The notes under the pieces are model-generated. The model saw nothing but the letters and a program-made list of their open reading frames with translations, made no database searches and was not told the origin of the DNA. A DNA stretch of 64,000 nucleotides from Acidisarcina polymorpha (GTDB lineage: Bacteria > Acidobacteriota > Terriglobia > Terriglobales > Acidobacteriaceae), in contig NZ_CP030840.1 of assembly GCF_003330725.1 (NCBI RefSeq), positions 1,364,001 through 1,428,000 of the forward strand. The letters are read 5' to 3'. The position numbers and the translations under genes are program-made. The stretch's first letter is position 1, and every line of letters starts with the position of its first letter. This document shows, piece after piece, positions 42,290-51,936 of the stretch.

Positions 42290-42859
42290 ATGGCAAAGTC
42301 ACCATTCACCAGGCAAGTCTCCGAAATAGACCGTCTCATCGAATTGGCGTCCGACGAACAAAGCCCGTCTCCGAATCTGAAGGAAGCGCACGCCGAACTC
42401 AGTCATACTCCTATAACCGCTCTGTCTCTTGAAGACAAAAAGGATCCTCGTCCTTCCATGTGGCGCATCTTGCTTCAACTTCGAGTTCTTCTGCCGTATC
42501 TTGCGCGCGTACTGCCGCTGCTGGAGCGCAGTGTGCTGGGCACCAATGTGCTTAGCGCTGGCGGCGGGGCGGCTATGCCAACCCCAGATGACCATCATCG
42601 GGAGGAGGAGTATGAGGAGATACGCGCGTCTTTGCGGGACCTCAATGGGCAGCTGAAGAATCAGACCGCCGACCTTAAGTATCTGCAGGAGCGCTTGACC
42701 TGGATCAGCAAGTCTTTCGAGTCGGAGACGCAACGGCAAGCCCAAACTCTCGAGGCGCTAACTTCCCTCAAGAAGACCGTCAGAACCTGGGCGATCTCGA
42801 TCGTAGTGCTGCTTCTGGTCGTCCTGGGCGCGATCCTGTTCCTTATGTTTAGAGCGTAG
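42290..42859 (+). CDS. Tail-anchored coiled-coil membrane protein, unknown
   Basis: A 189-aa protein that I do not recognise. The N-terminal about 55 residues are polar. Residues 57-75 (MWRILLQLRVLLPYLARVLP) are amphipathic to hydrophobic. Residues about 105-160 form a heptad-rich coiled coil (EIRASLRDLNGQLKNQTADL onward), and 168-187 is a strong C-terminal membrane anchor (AISIVVLLLVVLGAILFLMF). It is 31 nt after aroDE on the same strand. Probably an inner-membrane scaffold; conserved hypothetical in related genomes is a guess. Confidence 0.65.
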   Translation: MAKSPFTRQVSEIDRLIELASDEQSPSPNLKEAHAELSHTPITALSLEDKKDPRPSMWRILLQLRVLLPYLARVLPLLERSVLGTNVLSAGGGAAMPTPDDHHREEEYEEIRASLRDLNGQLKNQTADLKYLQERLTWISKSFESETQRQAQTLEALTSLKKTVRTWAISIVVLLLVVLGAILFLMFRA

Positions 42860-42974
42860 TCAACGGATCCCGAAGATACACTGCTCCTCGGCTTGGCCGA
42901 CATGGGATATTAAAGCTGGCTTGGGATATCAAAGCTAGCCAGGATCGGTGCCGCTCGGCCTGGCGGAAAAGCGC

Positions 42975-43469
42975 TCAACGCAGGTTCACAGTAATCCGGC
43001 GGGCGTCACCGCCAGCGGACTTCACCACAATTTCTCCATCGCTGCGCTTAACCACACTGGGAAATTTTTCCCCCCATTCAACCAAAACGATGCTATCCGG
43101 ACCCGCCAGCTCATCGAGTCCCAAAGCTTCAAGCTGTCTTTCCGCATCCACTCGATACAGGTCCAGGTGGTACAACTTCACGGGCGTCTCGTGTCCGGAC
43201 TCAGGAAACTGGCCCTCGTACTCGTGGATCAGAGTGAAGGTCGGGCTAGTTACTTCCTCCGCTTCAGCTGCATTCAAACCTTCGGCAATTCCCTTGACCA
43301 GCGTGGTCTTGCCAGCACCCAGATCGCCGCGAAGGATCAGAAATTTGGGCGGGGTCAGCAGCTTGGCGATCTCTCGCCCGACGCCAATGGTCTCATCGCT
43401 TCCGTTCGTTTCAAACACCTGGCCTTCGTTGCTGGTTGTCTCCGCTGTCATATCTTCTGTCTTCGGCAT
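42975..43469 (-). CDS. tsaE: tRNA threonylcarbamoyladenosine biosynthesis protein TsaE
   Basis: A 164-aa P-loop ATPase needed, with TsaB and TsaD, for t6A37 modification of ANN-decoding tRNAs. Walker A is LRGDLGAGKTTLVKGIA; SPTFTLIHEY and YHLDLYRV are the following family blocks, with VEWGEKFP at the end of the core. ATG 43469 is chosen: AGGGG lies 7 nt upstream, and it overlaps the end of nnr by 59 nt. Coupled expression with nnr is therefore likely. Confidence 0.93.
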   Translation of the reverse strand: MPKTEDMTAETTSNEGQVFETNGSDETIGVGREIAKLLTPPKFLILRGDLGAGKTTLVKGIAEGLNAAEAEEVTSPTFTLIHEYEGQFPESGHETPVKLYHLDLYRVDAERQLEALGLDELAGPDSIVLVEWGEKFPSVVKRSDGEIVVKSAGGDARRITVNLR

Positions 43470-45060
43470 TTGGAAACCCCTGTAACCAAACATACCCGCC
43501 TTTGTCCTTAGAGCGATAGCGGAAAGCGTTACAAAGATGTGAAACTGTATCGGTCGCCAGCAAGGTATGTTCGTCTTGTTCCAACACCGCCAGATCCGCA
43601 GCCAGTCCGTGGAGGTAGACGGCGGCCGTGACTGCCGCAGCGACGTTCTCGGCAGCCGGATCGCGGGCATATTGTGCGACCATGGCCGCAACGATTCCGG
43701 TGAGGATGTCTCCGCTGCCTCCCTTCGCCATACCCGGGTTGCCGGTAGTGTTTACGGCGACCGCGCCGTTGGGATGCGCTATCAAAGTTCGCCAGCCTTT
43801 GAGGACAACGGTAACCTGATGACGCGTGGCGAAGTTGCGAGCAGTATTCTCGCGATCCGCCTGAACGTCCTTGACACTCCCACCGATGAGTCTCGCCATC
43901 TCGCCCGGGTGAGGCGTGATGATCACCGGGCGCTGGCTTCCGTCGAGAAGCTCGGGGTTCTTCGAGACGATGTTCAGGGCGTCAGCGTCAAGGACCAGAG
44001 GCAATCGCGACTGTCTAACCAGTTCGATCACAAATTCGGCCGTTTCCGGATGCTGGGAGATCCCGGGACCCACGGCCAAAACCGTGATCTTCTCGATCAA
44101 AAATTTGAGGCGTTCAGGATCTGCGTTGACGCGAGCGATCTCCCCGTGTTTGCCCTGAACCAGGGGGACAGTCATGAGCTCAAGTGCGGCGCGCGCCACC
44201 GTCGGGAGAATTGATTCCGGAACCGCGGCCGTCACCAGTCCAGCGCCGGCGCGAAGAGCTGAGACCGACGCCATTGCAGCAGCTCCCGCCGTCCCTTTTG
44301 CTCCTCCTACGACGAGAACGTGGCCAAACATTCCCTTGTTGCTGTCTGGAACGCGGGGTTTATGGGAGACTTCGGCTGCCGCACCGCTCCACGTCAAGCC
44401 AGTCGTTGAAATGATGGCTTCTTCGGGAGAACCAATCCCGGCGACCACGATCCCCCCTCGCGTCATGTTGCCAAATAGGTGGGCCGGCTTCGGTGCGGTG
44501 AAGGTGACAACTGCATCGGCACGGAAGGCCCCAGGCGAGTCGGCCCCGCGCGAGTCGGCGTCCCACCCGGACGGAAGATCGACGGCAACCACCGGCGCTT
44601 CGAGGCCATGGATGCGTTCGGCGAGGGCAGCCACGACGCCACGCAAGGGGGGCTGGAAGCCAGTTCCTACGACGGCATCGAGAAATAGTTCAGTATTGCT
44701 GAAAAGCGCTCGGACAGAAGGTTCGTCGAGCGCTGCTTCGTCCTTCGCGAAGAGGGCCCGCTGCGGAAGGCGCTCAAACATGACCTTGGCATCGCCCTTG
44801 AGGTCAGCCGCTTCTCCAAGAAGCAGGACAGCGACGACCCGTCCAGCCTCGGCGAGTGCGCGGGCGGCCACAAAGCCATCCCCACCATTGTTGCCCCGTC
44901 CGCAAAGAATCGTGATGCGGGCATAGTCGGGAAACTCGCGAAGCACAAAGCGAGCAACCGCTGCGCCGGCATTCTCCATCAGCGTCGTCGCAGCGACGCC
45001 ATATTGCTCGACCGTCCGTACGTCGACTTCGCGCATCTCTTTAGCGGTAAGAATCTTCAT
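43411..45060 (-). CDS. nnr: Bifunctional NAD(P)H-hydrate epimerase / ADP-dependent dehydratase
   Basis: A 549-aa NAD(P)HX repair enzyme. The N-terminal epimerase domain (about 1-215) has MKILTAKEMREVD, MENAGAAVARF, LCGRGNNGGDGFVAAR and VDLPSGWD. The C-terminal dehydratase, a ribokinase-like domain (about 235-530), has GAKGTAGAAAMASVSALRAG, PHPGEMARLIG and MAKGGSGDILTG. The two domains remove damaged hydrated cofactors. ATG 45060 matches the family N-terminus. The last 19 codons overlap the start of tsaE. This nnr-tsaE order occurs in many bacteria. Confidence 0.95.
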   Translation of the reverse strand: MKILTAKEMREVDVRTVEQYGVAATTLMENAGAAVARFVLREFPDYARITILCGRGNNGGDGFVAARALAEAGRVVAVLLLGEAADLKGDAKVMFERLPQRALFAKDEAALDEPSVRALFSNTELFLDAVVGTGFQPPLRGVVAALAERIHGLEAPVVAVDLPSGWDADSRGADSPGAFRADAVVTFTAPKPAHLFGNMTRGGIVVAGIGSPEEAIISTTGLTWSGAAAEVSHKPRVPDSNKGMFGHVLVVGGAKGTAGAAAMASVSALRAGAGLVTAAVPESILPTVARAALELMTVPLVQGKHGEIARVNADPERLKFLIEKITVLAVGPGISQHPETAEFVIELVRQSRLPLVLDADALNIVSKNPELLDGSQRPVIITPHPGEMARLIGGSVKDVQADRENTARNFATRHQVTVVLKGWRTLIAHPNGAVAVNTTGNPGMAKGGSGDILTGIVAAMVAQYARDPAAENVAAAVTAAVYLHGLAADLAVLEQDEHTLLATDTVSHLCNAFRYRSKDKGGYVWLQGFPNAEDRRYDSGDNQQRRPGV

Positions 45061-45184
45061 TGGCACCCAGCGCATTCTACTAGTGTCGTCGATGCCAAGC
45101 AGAGGGCGTCTTGGCATCTCCGGGGAAGAAGCTGATCGAACGCACTCTCCTGCAATTTTGACCGACTTCTCTTTATTCTCCGCC

Positions 45185-45214
45185 GAAAAACAAACGGCCT
45201 CCAGTCGGAGGCCG
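45185..45214 (-). terminator. Rho-independent terminator after the transpeptidase gene
   Basis: On the minus strand: an 8-bp GC stem CGGCCTCC/GGAGGCCG (45195-45202 and 45207-45214) with a 4-nt loop, followed directly by TTTGTTTTTC (45194-45185). It lies 26 nt after the stop at 45241. This is the clearest intrinsic terminator in the window. Confidence 0.88.
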
Positions 45215-45240
45215 GTCTTGAATGACTAACCCTTGCATTG

Positions 45241-46527
45241 TTATTGCGAGACGCCCAGCACGGTAGCATTGCCTGGCGCGGTTGATTGATCCGGTGCCGA
45301 TTTCTCCACGAAGTAGCTGTGGTCCCAAAGATTCCGATAGAAGACTCCGGTCAACTCCGCGGCGCGAGGTCCGAAGGTGGGACGTCCTCCTTCGAGGAAG
45401 AAGACCGTGACTATGCGTCCATATTGGGTATCTGCGTAGGAAGCAAACCAGCCAAACCGGGTGCCATTGTTCGAGCAGGTGCCGGTCTTGCCCATCACCG
45501 GAAACTCGTTGAAGTTTGCACGGAGGCTGCGGGCGGTACCGTAAAGAGTCGCAGCGTGCATACCGTCCTGGATTTCTGGAATCACTTTCGAAATATCGAG
45601 GGTGCGCTTGATCTTAGGATGATAATCAAGCACCTCCTGGGGCGTGGTTGGATGCTGGAGGTAGTAAAGGGTCCCTCCATTTGCAATGGAGGAGACGAGA
45701 GCACCCAACTGCAGCGGCGTCATCGAAACGCCCTCGCCGAAGCTGCACATTCTGCCGACGCCGCCCTGAGCCTCTGGAAGTACCTCGTCTGGATAGGTGC
45801 CCAGGGTCTCGCCCGGGATATTGTAGCCAGCCAACTCCCCCAGACCAAACTGATTTGCATAATGGCGAACTCGCTCAAATCCGAGGGTCCGGCCGAGGGT
45901 CTCAAAATAAAGGTTGTTGGAGTGGGCCAGAGCCTCGGTGAGCGTCATGTGATAGCTGCCGCCCAGGTTGACCGGAGTGTCCTTGGTAATAATGCCTTCC
46001 TGCAGTGCTGCCAAGGCAACAGAAACCTTGATCGTCGAGCATGGTTCGGCGCCCCCGCTCAAGGCGAGCTTCTGGTTCACCATGGCGAGAATGCGGCCGT
46101 TCTTCGGATCGATGGCCACAACCGTACCATTCATATTTCCTAGAGCTTCGACCGCAGCCGCTCTGACCACCGGGTCTTCCCCGGCGGTGACGTCCCCGGT
46201 GGTCAGGTCGGCGTCGACAAACGAGCTTCCCGTAAATCGCTCGAACGAACGGCGCCGGCGGTAAGCCAGGCTCGCCCTCCGCATGCCCGCCCTTCCGGAG
46301 GAATGCACGACGGTATGAGCACCCGCGTAGCCAGCTGCATGGACCGCTCGTCTTTGAAGCGTCGATGCATGAGCAGAATGCGCAGAGACTGCATGCAACG
46401 CGGTGGCCTGTCCGGCATGATGGTGGACGTGATGGACGGTCGCTGCTACGCAAACCGGCGACATCGCCGCTCCCAGCGGCATTAGAAGGGACGTCAATAA
46501 TGACTTTATGAGTGTGTTCAGTTTCAT
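45241..46527 (-). CDS. Penicillin-binding protein, transpeptidase domain only
   Basis: A 428-aa exported protein. Signal segment LIKSLLTSLLMPLGAAMSPVCVAA, then a His/Ala-rich linker (residues 32-80: VHHVHHHAG, HAVSAHSAHAS) and a transpeptidase domain (about 120-410). The Ser-x-x-Lys is EPCSTIKV, the SxN is AHSNN, and the KTG is MGKTGT. It is a class B-like transpeptidase with no N-terminal PBP dimerisation domain, so it is shorter than PBP2/FtsI (about 600 aa). Cross-linking at the septum or a beta-lactam-sensor-like role are both possible. It lies 262 nt downstream of ftsZ and ends at a strong terminator. Confidence 0.85.
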   Translation of the reverse strand: MKLNTLIKSLLTSLLMPLGAAMSPVCVAATVHHVHHHAGQATALHAVSAHSAHASTLQRRAVHAAGYAGAHTVVHSSGRAGMRRASLAYRRRRSFERFTGSSFVDADLTTGDVTAGEDPVVRAAAVEALGNMNGTVVAIDPKNGRILAMVNQKLALSGGAEPCSTIKVSVALAALQEGIITKDTPVNLGGSYHMTLTEALAHSNNLYFETLGRTLGFERVRHYANQFGLGELAGYNIPGETLGTYPDEVLPEAQGGVGRMCSFGEGVSMTPLQLGALVSSIANGGTLYYLQHPTTPQEVLDYHPKIKRTLDISKVIPEIQDGMHAATLYGTARSLRANFNEFPVMGKTGTCSNNGTRFGWFASYADTQYGRIVTVFFLEGGRPTFGPRAAELTGVFYRNLWDHSYFVEKSAPDQSTAPGNATVLGVSQ

Positions 46528-46761
46528 AAATTTCAGGTCTCTAGAAGAACGGGTACCCTCAGAGTGTAATGATCGGTAAGGTAAGGCATTTCTTCTCTTG
46601 CTGCTAAATTCCAGCCGGAGTCCCAAAATAGTAAGATGCCTTCCAAATCGGGATACAACCAAAACCGCCGTGAACCGGAAGTAATTTAGACCCGGAGCCA
46701 GCGTCGCGGTTGCGCGACCTCGGGACATCCACCTGAAACCTCAAAGCTGAATCACTCCCTC

Positions 46762-46791
46762 AGTGTAAACCTGTCTAAGTGTAAACCTGTC
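46762..46791. repeat. Tandem 14-bp direct repeat at the 3' end of ftsZ
   Basis: AGTGTAAACCTGTC occurs at 46762-46775 and 46778-46791, 2 nt apart (period 16). The second copy overlaps the ftsZ stop codon. No further copies were seen. Confidence 0.7.
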
Positions 46792-48199
46792 ACAGCCCTC
46801 CCCGACGCAAAAACGCTGGGACGTCGAGGTCTTCCCGTTCCGTGTCATGCTCCTCAGCGTCCAAGGACCCGCTGTACATGCGCGGCTGTGGCCTATTTGC
46901 AACCATCACCAGATGCTCTTTCGGCGCGCCCTCCACGTCCTCTCCTTCTCGACTTGCAAAATCAATCGGCTGCAGGAAGTCCACGTCGTGGGTGGGGTCC
47001 GCCACGGCCGTGATATTCGGGGAAGTCGGCTCCTCCATCCTCAAAGAACCGGTGGAGTAGACGATGACGGGCGGTTCTTCCGGCTTCCGGAAAGAGGCCG
47101 CTTCGTCTCGAGCCTCTCCGGCGAATCGCGGAGTGTCATTCGCAGTCTCACTGCGGACGAACGCCATCGGCGGGACATGGGCATTGAGCACAGAATTTAG
47201 CATGCGCTCGCGGCGTTCCGGTTGCTCCTGGCGAAAACCGGTCGCGATCACTGTGATTTTGACGTCGTCACCCATGGCTTCATCGAGCACCGCGCCGAAG
47301 ATGATGTTGGCATCTTCATGGGCGGCATTCTGGATCAGGCTGGAAGCTTCGTTGACCTCGCTGAGCTTGAGTGTGCTCGAACCGCTGATGTTGATGAGGA
47401 TGCCGCGCGCTCCGTCGATGGCTCCATCTTCGAGCAGAGGAGAGGCCATCGCAGCCTGCGCCGCTTCAATGGCGCGATTCGCGCCGGCTCGCATGGCTGT
47501 TCCCATGACCGCATAGCCCATTCCAGCCATGGTGGTCTTCACGTCGGCGAAATCGCGATTGATGATGCCGGGAATGGTGATGATGTCTGAGATCCCCTGC
47601 ACACCCTGCCGCAGGACGTCATCCGCGATCCGGAATGACTCGAAGAACCCTGCATCTTTGGCGACGGCCAACAGCTTCTCATTGGGAATCACGATCATCG
47701 TGTCCACGCTTTCGAGCAATTCCTCCATGCCGCGCTCGGCCTGCTTCATCCGCCGTTTACCCTCGAAGCCAAATGGCCGGGTGACCACGGCCACGGTAAG
47801 CGCTCCCATCTCGCTGGCTAAAGACGCAATCACTGGTGCCGCACCGGTCCCGGTGCCGCCACCCAGGCCGGCCGTCACAAAAACCATGTCTGCGCCTTCG
47901 AGGGCCTCGATGATCTTGTCCGAGTCCTCGAGGGCGGCACGGCGGCCGACGTCCGGGTTCGCGCCGGCGCCGAGTCCGCTGGTCAGCTTCACTCCGAGCT
48001 GTAGTTTCACCGGAGCCTGACAAAGCTGGAGCGCCTGGACATCGGTATTCGCTGCGATAAACTCCACGCCCTCGACCCGGGCCTGAATCATTCGATTGAC
48101 TGCGTTGCCGCCCCCGCCGCCAACGCCGATCACCTTGATCTTCGCGCTGCGCGGCATCTCTTCCTGGTACTGAATACGAATTCCTTCCGGATAGCTCAT
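46790..48199 (-). CDS. ftsZ: Cell division protein FtsZ
   Basis: A 469-aa tubulin-like GTPase that builds the Z-ring. The GTP-binding domain has [18 protein letters not shown] and the tubulin signature [10 protein letters not shown]; the T7 catalytic loop is [12 protein letters not shown] long variable linker (about 330-450) ends in the conserved C-terminal peptide DVPAFLRR, which binds FtsA and other partners. The ATG at 48199 has GAGGAG 7 nt upstream; the extra 24 upstream codons are not family-like. It follows ftsA after 68 nt. Confidence 0.98.
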   Translation of the reverse strand: MSYPEGIRIQYQEEMPRSAKIKVIGVGGGGGNAVNRMIQARVEGVEFIAANTDVQALQLCQAPVKLQLGVKLTSGLGAGANPDVGRRAALEDSDKIIEALEGADMVFVTAGLGGGTGTGAAPVIASLASEMGALTVAVVTRPFGFEGKRRMKQAERGMEELLESVDTMIVIPNEKLLAVAKDAGFFESFRIADDVLRQGVQGISDIITIPGIINRDFADVKTTMAGMGYAVMGTAMRAGANRAIEAAQAAMASPLLEDGAIDGARGILINISGSSTLKLSEVNEASSLIQNAAHEDANIIFGAVLDEAMGDDVKITVIATGFRQEQPERRERMLNSVLNAHVPPMAFVRSETANDTPRFAGEARDEAASFRKPEEPPVIVYSTGSLRMEEPTSPNITAVADPTHDVDFLQPIDFASREGEDVEGAPKEHLVMVANRPQPRMYSGSLDAEEHDTEREDLDVPAFLRRGGL

Positions 48200-48267
48200 T
48201 GTTTGGCTCCTCTGTTCCGAATCTCTCTCTTCAATCCGTCTGCTGATCCTGTTTGTGGCGAACACGG

Positions 48268-49470
48268 TCAAATGGTGCCGGCGAACATCGCCCTCAGCTT
48301 GGCCTTCAACCCGCCGTCTTCAGCCGCCCGCAGCACTCCGGTGCGATGCGAGTAAAGCAGCATGCCTACGAGGACCGCGCACTCTGGCTCGGCCAGCTCT
48401 TCGGGCATCCGCGAAACTTTCACCGGCGAGCCGATGCGTGCCGGAACGCGGAGCAGGCTTTCAGCGACTTCCAGTAGTCCCGCCATCCGTGCGCCTCCTC
48501 CGGTCAGAATGCAACCCGCTCCGAGCGCCTCGAGCACCCCGCCCTGACGGAGATTATCGCGGAGCATATAGAACAACTCGCGCGCCCTTGGTTCGAGCAT
48601 TTCGGCGATGACCCGCTGGCGAATCACCCGGCCGTCACTCAGGGTGAGCTCGCTCGAATTCGGAACGGCGGTGACCACCGAATGTCCGAACTCGAGCTTC
48701 AACCACTCCGCCTCGGGTACGGGTACGTGCAGCCCCTGAGCCAGGTCGTTGGTGAAGTGGTCACCACCGATCGGTATGGCGGCCGTATGGGCCACCGATC
48801 CTTCGAAGAACACGACCAGTTCAGTAGACCCGGCGCCGATATCGATAAGACAGGCGCCAAGCTCGCGCTCGTCCGCAGAGACAATTGCCTCAGCCGCGGC
48901 GATTGCCTCGAAGATGGTCTCCGTTACCTCAAGACCAGCCTTGTTAGCGCAGGTGATGATGCTTTGAAGGACCCCGCCGGAGCAGGTCGACAAGTGCAGG
49001 TTCACTTCGAGCCTGGTGCCGACCATCCCCACCGGATCATGAATGCCCGGCTGGTCGTCCAACAGGAATTGCTGCGGCAGCAAATGGATCACCTCGCGGT
49101 CGGCGGGCAGAGAAACCGATCGGGCGCGATCCACTGCAGCTCGAACATCTTCACGGGTGATCTCCCGCAACCGGGTCCCCAGACTGATGCCGCCGCGACT
49201 GTTTACTCCACGAATATGCTGGCCGCCGACACCGATGACGCAATGCTCGATCACCCCGCCGGCAAGCCGTTCAGCTTCGGTGGCAGCCTGGTTGATACAT
49301 TCAGTTACCGGGCCAAGTTCGGCGATCAATCCCTTGCGCATCCCTCTGGAATCGATCATGGCATGACCGCGATACCGCAGCGCCCCTTCGTGCAGTTCGG
49401 CAACCAGGACGCGGGTCTTGGCGCTCCCGACATCGATGACCGTAATGAGATCGTCTGCTCTCTGACTCAT
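48268..49470 (-). CDS. ftsA: Cell division protein FtsA
   Basis: A 400-aa actin-fold protein that tethers FtsZ to the membrane. Signs: [17 protein letters not shown] (phosphate 1), the 1C/SHS2 region with [34 protein letters not shown] (phosphate 2), and the adenosine loop [11 protein letters not shown]. The C-terminus is basic ([10 protein letters not shown]), consistent with an amphipathic membrane-targeting helix. The ATG at 49470 has AGGA 9 nt upstream and lies 4 nt after the ftsQ stop, so translation is coupled. Confidence 0.95.
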   Translation of the reverse strand: MSQRADDLITVIDVGSAKTRVLVAELHEGALRYRGHAMIDSRGMRKGLIAELGPVTECINQAATEAERLAGGVIEHCVIGVGGQHIRGVNSRGGISLGTRLREITREDVRAAVDRARSVSLPADREVIHLLPQQFLLDDQPGIHDPVGMVGTRLEVNLHLSTCSGGVLQSIITCANKAGLEVTETIFEAIAAAEAIVSADERELGACLIDIGAGSTELVVFFEGSVAHTAAIPIGGDHFTNDLAQGLHVPVPEAEWLKLEFGHSVVTAVPNSSELTLSDGRVIRQRVIAEMLEPRARELFYMLRDNLRQGGVLEALGAGCILTGGGARMAGLLEVAESLLRVPARIGSPVKVSRMPEELAEPECAVLVGMLLYSHRTGVLRAAEDGGLKAKLRAMFAGTI

Positions 49471-49474
49471 GCTT

Positions 49475-50728
49475 CTAATTCCTGACCGGCTGGTCGTGGA
49501 AGGTTGCCGCACTTCGGCGCGGCGCTGGTTTCTTGATCCCTGTCTTCTTGCTCGCCGCAGCCATCTGCCGCGCCGCTCGCGGGGAGATGGCGCTGGCCTC
49601 CGCCTTCAAGTCGTCCATGGTCTTTCCGGCCGCGTCCTGCCCGGGAGCAATCGATGCCCCCTTTTGCATCTCGAGAACTACCTGACGCTCATAACGAAGG
49701 TCCACAGAGGCCAGCTTTGGATATTCCTGCTTCCACTCGGTTAGATGCTGCTGATAATTGCGCCATCGGGTCAGAAAATCCTGGTCGCCGAGATGCAGCA
49801 ACAGATCGCTTCCCTCGGATGCCACTACCGCTCTCACATCTTCGGGATCGGAGAGGTCGACTTCGCTCAGCTGGTTCGAGATTTTATCGCCTCCCGAGTC
49901 GAGTTCCGCAACGAAGCGCTGATAGAGCTTCATACGCGCGGACCGCGTCGATTGCGGATCACTGGCAGTGATTCCGGTGACGACTGCAAACGAATAATGT
50001 TTGGCAGCGATCGTCTTCGGATCCATGGCCAGCAACACGCCATCGCGATCGACCAGGCCAATCTTGTTGCCGGTGCGCACAAAGGCAATCGGGGTCCGCT
50101 CGACCACCGCGACCCGCAACTGGTCCGGAAGCAGACGCATGACCGTGGCCCTTTCCACCCAGGGCAGACGCTCGAGATCGGCGCGACGCTCCTGAAGTGG
50201 GACAAAGAAGACATTCCTACCCATGTCGCCGCCAAAAACACTGAGCAACTCTGCTTGAGTCACCTCAGAATTTCCCAGTATTTGAATATTTTCCGAAGAA
50301 TCGATGCGAAAGCGAGGGTCGTGCGCAGCAAAGTGACGAATGACAATCGCCAGCCACACAAGGCCACCGGTCAGCGCAACGACGCCAGCAGTAATGCCGA
50401 TTCGGCCCCAACGACCTCGAGGGATGATGCCGCGACGAACGGCAACACGTCGCCGTGACCGCAGAAACGGTTCGTCCTCGTCCTCATTTGCGCCGGCTTT
50501 CTTTTCTCTGAAGGGAAAGTCCGCAGGCAACGGCCGCTCCGGCGATGACTTCTTAGCGGGAGGGCGATAGAAAGCGCTGCCACCCGTGGTCGCCTCCAAG
50601 GCATCGTCTTCGGCAAGCGCACCTGGCCTGACGCTTCCAGTAGGAGAGAAGCGCGTGGTGACACGACCAAGTTGTCCGTCAGTTTTCGCCACGCCCGAGC
50701 AAGGTCGTGAAGAACCGCCAAGGAACAC
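49475..50728 (-). CDS. ftsQ: Cell division protein FtsQ/DivIB
   Basis: A 417-aa bitopic membrane protein. A basic, acidic-patched cytoplasmic part (1-105) is followed by a membrane segment (about 110-130, GITAGVVALTGGLVWLAIVI). Then come a POTRA domain (about 145-215: IQILGNSEVTQAELLSVFG, LERLPWVERATVMRLLPDQL) and the FtsQ-type beta domain (to about 335). It organises FtsB/FtsL in the divisome. The start is uncertain: a GTG at 50728 has no clear Shine-Dalgarno, and a GTG 13 codons later is an alternative. The gene next upstream is an asparaginase, so the usual murC/ddl partners are missing. Confidence 0.88.
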   Translation of the reverse strand: MFLGGSSRPCSGVAKTDGQLGRVTTRFSPTGSVRPGALAEDDALEATTGGSAFYRPPAKKSSPERPLPADFPFREKKAGANEDEDEPFLRSRRRVAVRRGIIPRGRWGRIGITAGVVALTGGLVWLAIVIRHFAAHDPRFRIDSSENIQILGNSEVTQAELLSVFGGDMGRNVFFVPLQERRADLERLPWVERATVMRLLPDQLRVAVVERTPIAFVRTGNKIGLVDRDGVLLAMDPKTIAAKHYSFAVVTGITASDPQSTRSARMKLYQRFVAELDSGGDKISNQLSEVDLSDPEDVRAVVASEGSDLLLHLGDQDFLTRWRNYQQHLTEWKQEYPKLASVDLRYERQVVLEMQKGASIAPGQDAAGKTMDDLKAEASAISPRAARQMAAASKKTGIKKPAPRRSAATFHDQPVRN

Positions 50729-50832
50729 TATAGCCCGGCTCGCGCCAGCTTCCGGCCTGTGAATTTCAGATTCGAACGGCGAGGTATCGATGAAAGAACT
50801 ACGATCGAAAGCTCCAGAACGCTTTGGTTCGA

Positions 50833-51936
50833 CTATTTCCCTACTTCGACAACCGGTTCGCCGCCCTCAACCTGCCGCGCGCGGAACATCCCTAAAGTGT
50901 TGAAGCTCCACACCGGATCTGACTTGGCATCAAGAACGATGACGCCACCTTCTCCACCCTTGAGCGCGGCGACCTCGTGACGAATGACCTGATCGGCTGC
51001 CTCTTGGATCGACAAACCCTTGTATTCCACCAGGACGCAGATCTCCTTCGCAACCGAGAGGCGGATGAAATACTCTCCAACTCCGGTGGATGAGACTGCA
51101 CAAGCATGATTCGCGGCGTAGGTGCCGGCGCCAATCACCGGCGAGTCGCCGACTCGGCCCGGCATCTTGCCCTGCAATCCTCCGGTGGAAGTGCCGGCGG
51201 CCAGGTCGCCGTGGATGTCGCGGGCAACCACGCCGACCGTCCCATATTTATGAGCAAACGGCCTCAACTGCGAAAAGGAAGAGGGCAAAGACAAGCTGGC
51301 GTGCCCTTGATGCTCCGGGGGAACACCGGCCGGGCGCGGAGGAAGCGGCCTTCCACCCGCCCGCAAAACCTGGAGCAGCTCCTGCCAGCGCGCTTCGGTA
51401 AAGAAATAAGAGGCGGGCATCTGGGGTAGATGGATGCTGGTCGCGAAAGCATCCGCTCCAGGACCGGCCACCATGACATACGGGGTCTTCTCCATAACCG
51501 CCCGGGCGAGCGAGATTGGATTCTTCGTAAAACGAACCCCGGCTACAGAACCAGCCTCGAGTGTCGCTCCGTCCATGATGGAAGCGTCCATCTCGTTCTT
51601 GCCTTCAGAGTTGAAAGCGGCGCCGCGACCCGCATTGAAGAGTGGATCGTCCTCTAGAACTATGATCGCTGCCTCGACGGCGTCGAGAGCCTTTCCGCCA
51701 TGACTAAGCTTGTCCACTCCTGCTGCGAGAGCGCGATCCAGTGAAGCGTGGTAAGCAGCAGCGGTCGCTGCGTCCATGTGTTCCCATTCGGTCTCGCCAG
51801 CGCCGCCATGGATCGCGATGGCCCACTTCATTGCTGGTGGCAGAGGTGCGGCCTGAGAGGAGACGGCCTGCCCCTGCAGATTGGAGCCGTAACCAATCAA
51901 GCACACAGCAGTGACCGCATGCAGCAGGACTCTCAT
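50833..51936 (-). CDS. Exported plant-type asparaginase / isoaspartyl peptidase
   Basis: A 367-aa Ntn-hydrolase. After a signal peptide (LLHAVTAVCLIGYGSNLQGQ) comes WAIAIHGGAGE, the family start, and NAGRGAAFNSEG. The autoprocessing site is KYG-TVGVVARD, where cleavage before Thr would free the catalytic Thr; LAAGTSTGGLQGKMPGRVGDSPV carries the downstream Thr, Arg and Asp (cited in parts). The alpha/beta subunits would hydrolyse isoaspartyl peptides and asparagine in the periplasm. ATG 51936 has AAAGG 6 nt upstream. A linker of about 40 residues (about 200-240, GRPLPPRPAGVPPEHQGH) lies before the cleavage site. Confidence 0.92.
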   Translation of the reverse strand: MRVLLHAVTAVCLIGYGSNLQGQAVSSQAAPLPPAMKWAIAIHGGAGETEWEHMDAATAAAYHASLDRALAAGVDKLSHGGKALDAVEAAIIVLEDDPLFNAGRGAAFNSEGKNEMDASIMDGATLEAGSVAGVRFTKNPISLARAVMEKTPYVMVAGPGADAFATSIHLPQMPASYFFTEARWQELLQVLRAGGRPLPPRPAGVPPEHQGHASLSLPSSFSQLRPFAHKYGTVGVVARDIHGDLAAGTSTGGLQGKMPGRVGDSPVIGAGTYAANHACAVSSTGVGEYFIRLSVAKEICVLVEYKGLSIQEAADQVIRHEVAALKGGEGGVIVLDAKSDPVWSFNTLGMFRARQVEGGEPVVEVGK

